Below, in pieces: positions 8,665 to 18,600 of a DNA stretch of 34,947 nucleotides (positions are counted from its first letter, which is position 1; each line of letters opens with the position of its first letter). Below the pieces are notes generated by a model that worked only from the letters and a program-made list of their open reading frames with translations, was not told the origin of the DNA and ran no database searches. The DNA lies in the NCBI GenBank assembly GCA_016795385.1, contig JAEUHI010000070.1, positions 1 to 34,947 on the forward strand, in the 5' to 3' direction. The DNA comes from Verrucomicrobiales bacterium (GTDB lineage Bacteria; Verrucomicrobiota; Verrucomicrobiia; Verrucomicrobiales; DEV007). The translations under genes and the position numbers were made by a program.

Positions 8665-11487
8665 TCAGTGGTTGAACATGAACTCCTTCGAGTTCAAGAC
8701 CGCCCAGAAGACGTCGTTCAGCACCATTTCGCGCTGGGCTTTGTCTTCTCCCACGCTCGCCACCTGGCCCATGAGTTGTTTGATCTCCTCGGCCGTCGGC
8801 TTGCGGGTGAAGCTGCGCACATAGATTTCCTCGATCACCTGCTCGGGCGTCTTGCCCTCGGCAAGGAGGCGCTTCACGAGGCCTCCGGCCTCGACCTTCT
8901 GGGTCACGGCGGGACCGTTGAGAAGGTGCAGCGCCTGGGAAAGGCTGGGATCCATCTTCACCTCGCAGGAGCACACCGTCTCGCGGGTGGCCCGGCCGAA
9001 GGTGGTGAGGAAATAATCCGTGGTATTCCCATCCGCAATCTGCACGGCGCGAGATCCCAGCGGCAGGCCGGTGAACTTGTTCTTCGTCTCCGTCACCTGG
9101 GTGAGGGTGTCCAGCATCACCTCGGCGCGCTGGCGGCGGATCCGCGATTTCGCGAAGTTGTTCAGGTCGTGCTCGTTCGAGGGATTGGCCTTGGTGGTGC
9201 GCTGATAGGTGGCCGAGTTGCAGATGTCGCGCACGAGAGCGCGGAAATCATACTCGTATTCCCCCTGGAACTTCAGGGCGAGGGCGTTCAACAACTCTGG
9301 ATTCGAGGCGGGATTGCTGATCCGCACGTCGTCGACCGGATCGATGATCCCCACCCCGAAGAAGTGCGACCACACCATGTTCGAAATGTTCTGCGAGAAG
9401 TAGAGATTCTGCGGCGAAGCCATCCAATGAGCCAGTACCTCGCGGCGATCCTTGCCGGTGACGTCGGGAGTTTCACCGCCGAGGAATTTCGGCGGCATGT
9501 TGCGCCCGCCGACGAGGTGTTTCACCTCGCCACCGCCCCGGTTGTAGACGATCTGCTCGCGCGGATCGACCCCCTCCTTGCGACCGATCTGGGCAAAGAA
9601 GGCGGCCCAGCTGTAGTAGTCGTCCATCGTCCAGCGATCGAAGGGATGGTTGTGGCACTGGGCGCACTGGAGTCGCATTCCCATGAAGACCTGGGCGACG
9701 TTCTCGGAGAGCTTCAGGGTATCGCGCTCGACCTGGTAGAAGTTCGTCGCCGGCGTCGCGAAGCTGCCGCCTTCCGAAGAAAGCATGTCGATCACGATTT
9801 CATTGAAGGGGCGGTTCGCCGCGATCTGGTCGCGAAGCCAGGCGTTGTAGAGCAAGGCGGCCTTGTAGGAGATGCCGAGACCCAGATTCGGGTTCGAACG
9901 GATCTGGAGCAGCTCCGACCACTTCATCACCCACATTTCGGTGAATTCCTTCCGCTGCAGGAGCTGATCGATGACCTTGCTGCGTTTCGTGGCGTCCTTG
10001 TCCGCCATGAAGGCGTTGTACTCCTCCACCGTCGGAAGCTGGCCGACCATGTCGATGTAGACGCGGCGGAGGAATTCCTCATCGCTGCAGAGTCCCGAGG
10101 GAATGACGCGGAGCTTGTGCAGCTTGTCGTGCACGAGACCATCGATGTAGTTGTTTTCCTGCATCTTGGGCCGGGTGTACTCCAGATTCTCCGGAATCAC
10201 GATCGTCTGGATGCCCACGGTGTGGGTGTCATAGCGGGCCATGATGAAGGCTTCGCCACGCTTCCCGGCAGTGACGAGCCCGGCGGTCGAGACGGCCGCG
10301 GTGGGCTCGTTGTTCGTCACGAAGACGGCGAGATTGGTGACATCGCGATCATGTCCATCCGAGAACTTGGCACGGACCGTGAGCTGCTGCGTCGCGCCGG
10401 AGCCTTCGAGCACGAGTTTCGGCGGGTAAAGGTGGAGCGAAACGAGTTTCGGCACTTCGGCGGCAGGACGTTTCGTCGCCCCGGTGGCCACCCACTCGAC
10501 CATCGTCTTGTAGGCATCGCTGCCCTTTTCGAAGAGCTTGCCGCCCGTGTGCGGAACCGCTTCAATCGACTTTTCGACGAGGAGCGATTCCTCGGGGATG
10601 GCGAGGTTGATCCGGTAACCCGCCATTTCCCGGGTGAGCCGGTAATGGTCGCCCTCGGGATCATAACCGAAGAGCGAGAGCATGAAACCATCCTGCCCCC
10701 GTGCCGAACCGTGGCAGGCTCCGATGTTGCAGCCTTCGCTCATGAACACGGGCATCACATCGAGGTGGAAATCGATCGGGCGGTCCACGGCGGATTCCTT
10801 GACCGTCACGGGGATTTTCACGGCGTGCTCCGCGACCTTGACGGTGAGTTCCGTGGTTCCGTCCTTCTTCGGCACGAAGTTGCTGCGGGTCTTGAGACCG
10901 ACGAGCGAAGGATCGGCGAAGGTGAACGACGCATTCGCGGTGACGTCGACAGTGGTGTCGTCCTCATAGGTAGCCATCACCACGACGGTCTGATTGTCGC
11001 GCGCTTTCTCGAGCACGATGTCCTCGGGGAACGCTTCGACCTTCACCAGCTTTTTGCCGAGGTCCTTGAGCGGCTCGGCACCTTTGAAGTCCTCTTCCTT
11101 GCGTGCGACGAGGGTCAACTCCTCGGGCCATGCCGCCCCTTCCGCGATCCACTGGCGCAGCTTGGCGATTTCGCCCTCATTGAGCGTGCGACCCTTCGGA
11201 GGCATCACATCGGAATCGTCCGCGGGCAGCGAGACCAGCTCGATCATGAGCGACTCATCCGGTTTGCCTTTCACAAGCGACGGGCCGCCCTCTCCGCCCG
11301 CAAAGAAATGCGAGGCTTTGTCGAAACGGAGGTCCGCCTTCGCTTCATCGGCGTTGTGGCAGCTCACGCAGTGAAACTCGAGGATGGGCTGAATGTCGCG
11401 GACGAAATCAATCTTGCCCTCCTGGCCGTGGACAAAAGCCACGCCCATCAGGGAGATCGAACCGAGGAGGAAGGAACGGACGTTCAT
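8665..11487 (-). CDS. Planctomycete-type cytochrome protein: PSCyt1 + DUF1549 + DUF1553
   Basis: The protein is 940 aa from ATG 11487, with a signal peptide (about 1-21, ending VHGQ). Domains in order: an N-terminal PSCyt1 cytochrome-like domain with C40-V-S-C43-H44 and a distal MPPKG; Ig/BIG2-like beta segments (about 150-235 and 340-410); a second heme-like motif C253-N-I-G-A-C258-H259 (CX4CH); DUF1549 with FLRRVYIDMVGQLPT and a third motif C608-A-Q-C611-H612-N-H-P; and DUF1553 to the end (SNMVWSHFFGVGIIDPVDD). Whether these bind haem covalently is inference. It is the third gene of an operon, 52 bases after the PPC gene, and ends at a strong terminator. DUF1549/1553 proteins usually pair with DUF1501 proteins, as here; their substrate is unknown. 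A long open frame on the opposite strand is a GC-driven shadow. Confidence 0.93.
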   Translation of the reverse strand: MNVRSFLLGSISLMGVAFVHGQEGKIDFVRDIQPILEFHCVSCHNADEAKADLRFDKASHFFAGGEGGPSLVKGKPDESLMIELVSLPADDSDVMPPKGRTLNEGEIAKLRQWIAEGAAWPEELTLVARKEEDFKGAEPLKDLGKKLVKVEAFPEDIVLEKARDNQTVVVMATYEDDTTVDVTANASFTFADPSLVGLKTRSNFVPKKDGTTELTVKVAEHAVKIPVTVKESAVDRPIDFHLDVMPVFMSEGCNIGACHGSARGQDGFMLSLFGYDPEGDHYRLTREMAGYRINLAIPEESLLVEKSIEAVPHTGGKLFEKGSDAYKTMVEWVATGATKRPAAEVPKLVSLHLYPPKLVLEGSGATQQLTVRAKFSDGHDRDVTNLAVFVTNNEPTAAVSTAGLVTAGKRGEAFIMARYDTHTVGIQTIVIPENLEYTRPKMQENNYIDGLVHDKLHKLRVIPSGLCSDEEFLRRVYIDMVGQLPTVEEYNAFMADKDATKRSKVIDQLLQRKEFTEMWVMKWSELLQIRSNPNLGLGISYKAALLYNAWLRDQIAANRPFNEIVIDMLSSEGGSFATPATNFYQVERDTLKLSENVAQVFMGMRLQCAQCHNHPFDRWTMDDYYSWAAFFAQIGRKEGVDPREQIVYNRGGGEVKHLVGGRNMPPKFLGGETPDVTGKDRREVLAHWMASPQNLYFSQNISNMVWSHFFGVGIIDPVDDVRISNPASNPELLNALALKFQGEYEYDFRALVRDICNSATYQRTTKANPSNEHDLNNFAKSRIRRQRAEVMLDTLTQVTETKNKFTGLPLGSRAVQIADGNTTDYFLTTFGRATRETVCSCEVKMDPSLSQALHLLNGPAVTQKVEAGGLVKRLLAEGKTPEQVIEEIYVRSFTRKPTAEEIKQLMGQVASVGEDKAQREMVLNDVFWAVLNSKEFMFNH

Positions 11488-11539
11488 GAGGTGAGGAAGG
11501 TTGGACACCCGGATCACGGGCGGTGTTGAAAAAGATCGT

Positions 11540-14029
11540 TCAGGGAGCGGCTTTCTCTTTTTGTGCTTCGAGGCGGAGCTGCTCCAATCGGGAAAGCGGT
11601 TTTTCTTTCTTCTCCGCAGGGGCCGCCGGTTTTGCGGCAGGTGCGGGCGCGGCTGCCACTTCCTTGGGCTTCGGATCCACGCGGAAGACCGATCCCATGG
11701 CGAGACGATGCACGATGGGCTCGCCCTCATGCATGAGAGTCACGGTACAGAAAACGCCTTTGTGCTGGCCAACGGGCGTTTTATCTGTCGTCACGATCGG
11801 GAAGGAGAGGGTCTCCATGCCGGGCTTGAGGTGCTTCGGCTCCGCGGTGGAGTGAGCGGGAAGCCCGAAGAGCTGCACGTCCCCTTCGTCGGTGAAATCA
11901 CGCAATTGCTCGACCTCGGCCACCATCTCGACCGTCTCTCCCTGCTTGGCGGAAGTCATCGTCAACTTCACGTTCACATAGGGCTCCTCGACCGAGAGAT
12001 TGATGAAGGGCGCGGCGTTGTACATCATTCCCTTGCCTCCGTCGGATTCGGCGATCACGGTGAGATTCCACTTGTTGACCTCGGCGTTTTCATTCGCGTT
12101 GAGCTCGTAGTCGATCTCGGTCGCCTTCTCGTCGAAGATCATCGTGGCCGGGCTGGAAATCCCCGGGGGCAGCCAGGGGAAACGCACGGTGATGCGCTTG
12201 TCGTAGCCGTCCTTGCGGTGGGCGCGGATCTTCAGCTTCATCGATCCATTGCGGACGATGGGCACTTTCGGCTGGTCGATCGACACGGAGAAGGGAAGGG
12301 CTTCCGTCACCGCCACAGGGAGTTTGTTGAACGTCCTCGTGTAATAAGGAACCCCATTCTGGGGGCCACGCACCAGGTCGAGGGTCTGCACAAACTTGCT
12401 GCTGACCGGTTTGTCGCCTTCGGCCGTCTTGACAACAAGATCATACAAACCTCCCCCGATTGGAGCATCGGGAGCCGCCTTGAGAAGGATCGGGAACTGC
12501 GAAACACTCTTCGCCACCTTGCCCGGCACGACCGAGACGCCTGCGGGAAGAGCGGGCATCTCGAAAGCCAGCTCTCCGGCAACCCCTTTTCGGGCCGTGT
12601 TCACCACCATCGCGTAGTACCCGCCCTGCGACACATTGAACTGCTTCATGTGCTGGAACTCGTTCCGGATCATCTCGGGCATCGTCACGTCGATCGTGGG
12701 CGGCGGAGAAATGGTCTCGATGCGGTAGACGAAATCGGCACCTCCACGCGAAAGCATGTCATTGATGCGGACGAAATAATCGCCGTCGGCAGGAGCCTTG
12801 AAATCGACGCGGCCGTCTTTCGTCCCATCGGCATCGTCACTCGATCCGAGAGCGCCCATCTTCTCATTGTAGACAGTCAAGACGGGATCCACCGGAGACC
12901 CGATCGCGTTCGCGAAAACGCGGAACTGAAAAGATTGGTCTTTCTTCGCGGTGAAGCGGAAGTAATCAACGTCGCCCTCCGCCTGGATGATGCCATTGAA
13001 GGCAATCGGGAGCGATCCAACCGACTTCGCCGCTTCCGCGTTGGTGTTGTTCGGTTCCACCTCCAGGACGTTGTCGAAAGGACTGAGGCGGACCTTGTTC
13101 GGCGAGGGCGGAACGAGTCCCTCATGCGCGGCGAACACCCCGAAGAGGTCGTCGTCGGCCGACTCCGGCAGCTTCACCTTCATCTTGTAGGCACCTTTCA
13201 CGTCGCCGAGGAGGGAAAACTCCATCTCGCTGCCCGCCTTTCCACCCGCGGGGTAGATCGCGGTGGGTCGCGGGAAATTTCCGATGTGGGCGCGGTAACG
13301 GCCCCGTCCCTGGTAGGCGGAGTCGCGGACCTCGACGATGTAATCGCCATCCTCCGGAGCGAGAATCGAAAGAACGGATTCCTGCTTGAGCAACGCCGAA
13401 CCATCCGCCGAGGCGATTTCGAAGCGATCTTTGTTCAGGATCGAGACATAGGGATCGATCGCGATGTTCTGCGGAATGTTGTTGATGCGCAGGCCCTCGA
13501 CTTCGACCGAGATGCGCTCACCTTTCTTCACGCTGATTTGGTAATAATCCGTCTCCTCGGGCTTCGCCTCCGCCTCGATCGTGACATTCATCGGGATCTT
13601 TTGCGGCACGGCGAAATCGTCGTTCGGCTCGACTTCGTCATGATTCGGGAACTGCGACACCCAGAAATTGCGGGCGAAGCTGATCCCACTGCGGCAGCGG
13701 ACGCGGAAATGGTGCTCGCCGAGACGACAATCGGGAGCGATCACAAGAGTCACCTCCACCTTCTTGTCGTCCACGACCTTCAGATCCTTGAAGGACATGC
13801 CCGGTTGATGAAACAGGATTTCCTCGGCATCGGAAAGCCGGTTTCCCATGATCGTCACCTTCACCTCCGAGCCGGCTTTGCCGCCACGGGGGATGGACGT
13901 CGAGAAATCGGGTGACGCGGCGTTCAGAATCCCTCCCGATAAGACAAGTGCCGACAACCCGAAGGCCGCCAGCACCCGCTTGAAGAGAATTTTGGAAGCC
14001 GCACTCTGAGGATTCAGAATACGTTTCAT
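11540..14029 (-). CDS. Exported protein with pre-peptidase C-terminal (PPC) repeats
   Basis: The 829-aa protein starts at ATG 14029, 22 bases after the DUF1501 stop. The hydrophobic stretch at about 18-38 (VLAAFGLSALVLSGGILNAA) is an export signal. It is built from beta-rich repeats: an IPT/TIG-like start (about 40-130, GGKAGSEVKVTIMG), PPC domain 1 (about 132-250, EVEPNDDF to GDYIVEVRD), a second TIG-like unit (about 255-320) and PPC domain 2 (about 323-440, EVEPNN, DVDYFRF, ADGDYFVRI). More beta domains follow, then a short Ala/Pro and Lys/Glu-rich tail that looks helical. PPC domains bind or present ligands on secreted proteins and are often Ca-binding; no protease domain is visible. It is probably a surface or periplasmic scaffold for the operon's DUF1501 and cytochrome proteins. 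Confidence 0.9.
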   Translation of the reverse strand: MKRILNPQSAASKILFKRVLAAFGLSALVLSGGILNAASPDFSTSIPRGGKAGSEVKVTIMGNRLSDAEEILFHQPGMSFKDLKVVDDKKVEVTLVIAPDCRLGEHHFRVRCRSGISFARNFWVSQFPNHDEVEPNDDFAVPQKIPMNVTIEAEAKPEETDYYQISVKKGERISVEVEGLRINNIPQNIAIDPYVSILNKDRFEIASADGSALLKQESVLSILAPEDGDYIVEVRDSAYQGRGRYRAHIGNFPRPTAIYPAGGKAGSEMEFSLLGDVKGAYKMKVKLPESADDDLFGVFAAHEGLVPPSPNKVRLSPFDNVLEVEPNNTNAEAAKSVGSLPIAFNGIIQAEGDVDYFRFTAKKDQSFQFRVFANAIGSPVDPVLTVYNEKMGALGSSDDADGTKDGRVDFKAPADGDYFVRINDMLSRGGADFVYRIETISPPPTIDVTMPEMIRNEFQHMKQFNVSQGGYYAMVVNTARKGVAGELAFEMPALPAGVSVVPGKVAKSVSQFPILLKAAPDAPIGGGLYDLVVKTAEGDKPVSSKFVQTLDLVRGPQNGVPYYTRTFNKLPVAVTEALPFSVSIDQPKVPIVRNGSMKLKIRAHRKDGYDKRITVRFPWLPPGISSPATMIFDEKATEIDYELNANENAEVNKWNLTVIAESDGGKGMMYNAAPFINLSVEEPYVNVKLTMTSAKQGETVEMVAEVEQLRDFTDEGDVQLFGLPAHSTAEPKHLKPGMETLSFPIVTTDKTPVGQHKGVFCTVTLMHEGEPIVHRLAMGSVFRVDPKPKEVAAAPAPAAKPAAPAEKKEKPLSRLEQLRLEAQKEKAAP

Positions 14030-14051
14030 TGCAAAGATCGGAGAGAAAGGA

Positions 14052-15386
14052 TCAGGCGGTGCGTTTTTCGATGATGTCTTCGATGACACTGCCACCGTCG
14101 ATGATTTCAATCGGACGAGGTCCGGGAGCGACCAATTCCTTGTCGGCATTGATGCCGAGCTGGGCGTAAACGGTCTTCGCGAACGACTCGACGCCGACCG
14201 GGTTCTCCTCCGGCTCGGCCGCGAGGGCGTCGGAGCTGCCGTAGACAAAACCGCGCTTGATGCCACCGCCGGCGAGCATGGTGGAGAAGACCTTGGGCCA
14301 GTGGTCACGACCATCGGTTTTGTTGATCTTCGGCGTGCGGCCGAACTCGGACGAAACCATGACGATGGTCGAATCGAGGAGACCACGCTCATCGAGGTCG
14401 GTGAGCAAGGTCGCGAGAGCTTGGTCGAAGGCCGGCACCTGGCTGGCGATCCCCTGCTGGATGCGATCGTGCATGTCCCACGATCCGTAGGTGAGCGTCA
14501 CGAGACGGACGCCGGACTCGACGAGACGGCGGGCGAGAAGCATGCGCATACCCGCCTGGTTGCGACCGTAGCGATCCTTCATCTTCTCTTCTTCCTTCTG
14601 GAGATCGAAAGCCTCGCGGGCTTCGGCCGAACCGATGAGGCTGTAGGCCTTCTGGTAGAAGCTGTCCATCGCGTCGATGTTGTCAGCCTTTTCCATGTTG
14701 CGGAAGTGGCTGTCGACCGCTTCCAGGATGGTGCGGCGACGCTCGAAGCGGGCGTTGTCGACGCCACCGGGCAGGGTGAGGTCGCGAACGGTGAAGCCCT
14801 TGTCGGCCACCGGATCGCTGCCCACCGAGAACGGGCCATACATCGAGCTGAGGTACCCCGTGCCGGCGAACTCGTTCGGGACATTCGGGATACAGACGTA
14901 GGGCGGCAGATTCTTGCGGGTGCCGAATTCGTGGGAAATCACCGAACCGAAGCTGGGATACTTGATCGCCGGGCTGGGACGATAGCCGGTGAACATGTTG
15001 TGCGTGCCACGCTCGTGGGCGGCTTCGCCGTGGGTCATCGAACGGATGATCGTCATCTTGTCGGCGACCTTGGCGAGGTGCTTGAAGTTCTCGCTGAACT
15101 GGATGCCGTCGACGTTCGTGTTGATCGCGTTGTAGGGGCCGCGATACTCGACCGGCGCATAGGGCTTCGGATCCCACGTCTCCTGGTGAGCCGAGCCACC
15201 GGGGAGATAGATGTGGATCAGGGACTTGGCGACGCCTTCCTTCGACTCGTAGAACTTGGCCTGGGCACGGGCCTCGACCTTGAGCAGTTCGGGGAGCGAG
15301 AGTCCAAGCCCGGCGGCAAAGCCGACTTGCATGAACTCACGGCGGTTGGCCATGCCATTGTTGAGGAATCCTGTGCAGCCTTTCAT
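14052..15386 (-). CDS. DUF1501 family protein, Tat-exported
   Basis: The 444-aa protein is the first gene of the DUF1501-PPC-PSCyt operon. A twin-arginine signal is visible, NRREFMQVGFAAGLGLSLP at about residues 14-32. The sequence then shows LIHIYLPGGSAHQETWDPK, the RRLVESGVRLVTLTYGSWDMH block, DERGLLDSTIVMVSSEFGRTPKIN and GRDHWPKVFSTMLAGGGIKRG. The last two blocks correspond to those in the partial DUF1501 gene at the window start. ATG 15386 is used; an internal ATG at 15353 (MANRREF) is an equally possible start and gives a shorter n-region. The fold is alkaline phosphatase/sulfatase-like, but no enzyme activity is proven for the family. Neither start has a Shine-Dalgarno motif. The divergent partner begins at 15664. 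Confidence 0.94.
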   Translation of the reverse strand: MKGCTGFLNNGMANRREFMQVGFAAGLGLSLPELLKVEARAQAKFYESKEGVAKSLIHIYLPGGSAHQETWDPKPYAPVEYRGPYNAINTNVDGIQFSENFKHLAKVADKMTIIRSMTHGEAAHERGTHNMFTGYRPSPAIKYPSFGSVISHEFGTRKNLPPYVCIPNVPNEFAGTGYLSSMYGPFSVGSDPVADKGFTVRDLTLPGGVDNARFERRRTILEAVDSHFRNMEKADNIDAMDSFYQKAYSLIGSAEAREAFDLQKEEEKMKDRYGRNQAGMRMLLARRLVESGVRLVTLTYGSWDMHDRIQQGIASQVPAFDQALATLLTDLDERGLLDSTIVMVSSEFGRTPKINKTDGRDHWPKVFSTMLAGGGIKRGFVYGSSDALAAEPEENPVGVESFAKTVYAQLGINADKELVAPGPRPIEIIDGGSVIEDIIEKRTA

Positions 15387-15663
15387 AGTTGTTGATGCGG
15401 TTACGATGCGTGAGGGAAATTGAACTTCCGGAAACGGTATCACAAGAGACGCTTTCGCGTAGAACCGCTCTGCGGGAACGTGAGGGGGCCATTTCGGGCC
15501 ATGCTTTCGCCGCCTTTTTACGATGCGATTCCGGGCGACGAATCGGGAAAAAGATCGTATACTTGCACGGGTTTTCGAGCACAAAATGTGGCCGGGCTGC
15601 GGAAGTGGATGATCAAGCGCTCCGCCCGCCCGCTCCGGGAACCCGATATGACTCGCTCTCCAA
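15387..15663. promoter_or_regulatory. Divergent intergenic region between the DUF1501 operon and the cytochrome-WD40 gene
   Basis: This 277-bp stretch holds no gene I can support and must contain the outward promoters for both units. For the plus gene the best -10-like hexamer is tatact at 15558-15563, about 100 bases before the ATG; no convincing -35 lies 16-18 bases upstream. The leader that would result carries no Shine-Dalgarno motif. I see no clear promoter for the minus direction. Confidence 0.4.
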
Positions 15664-18600
15664 ATGAAGAACTCCCCTCATTTCGCCGCTGTCCTTCTCA
15701 CCACCTTCGGTGCCGCACCGACGCTCTTCGGAGCCGATGACGCTCCGAAAAAGACCTTCGCCGACGATGTCTTCCCGATCTTGGAAGCGAAGTGCGTGAA
15801 CTGCCACAACACCGACGAAGCCAAGGGCGGGCTGGATCTCGCGAGCTACGCCACCACCCTGGCCGGCGGATCCGGAGGAGCCGTGGTCGTTTCCGAGGAC
15901 CCGAAGACATCACGTCTTTTCACCCTCTCCGCCCACATCGAGGAACCCATCATGCCTCCCAAAGGCACGAAGATGACCGAGGCGGAACTGAAAGTCGTTT
16001 CCGACTGGATCGCCGGCGGCCTTCTCGAGACGAAAAATTCCAAGGCGAAGAAGTCGGACAAACCCAAGTTGGACCTGACTTCCGTCAGTGCCACGGGCAA
16101 ACCCGAGGGCCCGCCACCGATGCCGGAGCACCTCATCCTCGAGCCCTCGGTCGTCACCCCGCGTCCGAACGCCGTGCCCGCCCTCGCCCATAGCCCCTGG
16201 GCCCCCATCCTGGCCGTCGCCGGTCAGAAGCAGATCCTCCTCTACCACTCCGGTGATTTCGATCTCCTCGGCGTGCTCCCCTACCCCGAAGGTTTCCCGC
16301 AGACCCTCAATTTCAGCCCCAACGGCGCCTATCTCTTCTGCGGTGGCGGCCGCGCCGGCAAGTCGGGCAACGTGGTCGCATGGGATATCAAGACCGGCGA
16401 ACGTGTCATCGAGGTCGGCAAGGAGTTCGACATCGTCCTTGGCGCCGATGTCTCCCCTGACTTGAAACATGCCGTCATGGGTGGTCCCGGCCGGGTCATC
16501 AAACTTTGGGATACGGTGAAGGGCGAGCAGGTGAATGCCGTCAAGAAGCACACCGATTGGCTCCTCTCCGCCGCCTACAGCCCGGATGGCGTGATTTATG
16601 CCACGGGTGACCGCAATGGCGGTCTCTACGTCTGGGAAGCCGCGACCGGCTACGAGTTTTACACCCTGAAAGGTCACACCCTCGCCGTGACCGACCTCGA
16701 TTGGCGCATGGACGGCAACGTTCTCGCCTCGAGCAGTGAAGACGGTCAGGTGATTCTCTGGGAGATGAACAACGGCTCCCAGGTCAAGAAGTGGGCGGCT
16801 CACGGCGGTGGCGTGCAAGCGGTGGAGTTCGCTCCCAACGGCAACCTGGTCACCGTCGGCCGCGACAAGACCGTGAAAGTCTGGAAAGGGGACGGCACGG
16901 CGATCAAGACCATCAATGCCTCGGATGATGTCGTGCTCAGCGTCGCCTTCAGCGAAGACAGCAAACGCGTCTTCAGCGGTGACATCTTCGGCAACATCAA
17001 GGCTTGGGACGCCGAATCGGGTGCCGAACTTGCCCGCATCGATCCCAATCCTCCGCCGATCGATCAGCAGCTCGCGTATTCCGAGAAACGCATCGGCGAA
17101 TTGACCGGCCAGTTGCCCAAGCTGGAGGAAGGCGTCAAAGCCGTCTCCGCCGAGTTGGCCGCCGCACGCGCCGCACTGGCCGAGGTGGAAAAGGTCATCA
17201 CCACCTCCACCCAAACCCGCGACGCCCAGAAAGCTCAGGTCGCCAAGCTGGACGGATCCATCAAGGCACTCGCTCCGCAGGTCGAGAAGCTTCAGCAAGA
17301 AGCCAACGCCAAGAATGCCGCGGTGAAGAGCCTGACGGATGCCTTGAACCAAGCCACCGCCTCGCTCAAGCCGCAGCAGGACGAAGCGACCCGACTCGTC
17401 GCTGAAGCCGCCAAACGCGCCACGGAGCATCAGGCCGCCAAGGCCGCCCTCGACGCCGCGAAGGCCGAGGCGGCGAAGCCCGCTCTCACCACGGAGCAGA
17501 AGCCGCAACACGATACCTTGGCCGCCGCCCACGCCGCCGCCGCGAAAGCCCGCGAGGCAGCCGATGCCGCGGTCGCCGCGAAGACCGGTGAACAGGGCAC
17601 CGCGGCCGCCCAACTGGCCGAAGCCCAAAAGGTTTCCACCGCCGCCGCCGCGAACGCCACCCAGGCCAAGGCTTCCGCCGACGGGGCCCAGAAGGCGCTC
17701 GCGGATGCGTCCACCGCCAAGACCCAGGCCGACGCTGCCCTCGCCGCCGCCTCTGCCAATGGTCAGACCCCGGATCCCGCGCTCGTTCAGGCCCGGGATG
17801 CCGCGGCCGCCCGTGTCGCGGAGGCGACCAAAGCGCAACAAGCTGCCGCCGCCGCTTTGACCGCGGCGGAAGGGACCCGCAATCAAGCGGCGAGCGTCGT
17901 GAAGCAGATCGAAGCCAAGGCCGCGGCCACCACCGCCGCCCTCGCCGCGGCGAAGCAGGATCAAGCCGCCAAGGCCGATGCCCTCGCCAAAGCGGATGCC
18001 GCCTTCAAACCCCTCCGGGACGCCGCCGCCGCAGGTGCCGCGCGGGTGCAGAAAGCGCAGGCCGATGTCACCGCCAAGACCACGGCTCTCGCGACCGCTG
18101 AAAAAGCCACCGCCGCCGCCAAGACCGCCGCCGATCAGGCTAACGCCAAGGTCGCCGCGACGAATGCCGCGATCGCGAAGGGCAAAACCGATCTTGCCGC
18201 CGCCCAGACCGCGGCCACCGCTGCCGGCACCGCCCTTGCCGCAAAGCAGAAAGAGCTCAACGACGCCCGTACCCAGCTCGCCGCCGCCCAGGCGGAAGCG
18301 AAGAAGGCCGAAGACGCTCTCGCCGCCGCCACCAAGCAAAAGGAAGGTGCCGCCGCCAAGGTGACTGCCGTTGTCGCGAAGGAAGCCGAGACGAAGAAGT
18401 CGATCGAGCAAGCCAAGAGCGAACTCGCCAGCACCCAGTTTCTCCAGCGCAAGTGGCAGGCCGCCGCAATCAACCTCACCGCCCACAAGGAATCCGAGAA
18501 CCTCGATGACATGACCGCCAAACTCGGCGACATGATGGAAGAGGAAACCGTCGCGAAGCAGGAGGCCGAAACCGCCGCCAAGGCTCGCGCCGAAGCCGAG

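Noticed and set aside
8668..11529. 953-codon open frame on the plus strand, opposite the PSCyt1-DUF1549-DUF1553 gene
   Set aside because: It mirrors a gene with clear domains; its product is His/Arg/Gly/Glu-rich low-information sequence typical of antisense frames in GC-rich DNA.
11501..13915. 804-codon open frame on the plus strand opposite the PPC gene
   Set aside because: Same reason; the minus-strand protein has PPC repeats and a signal peptide.
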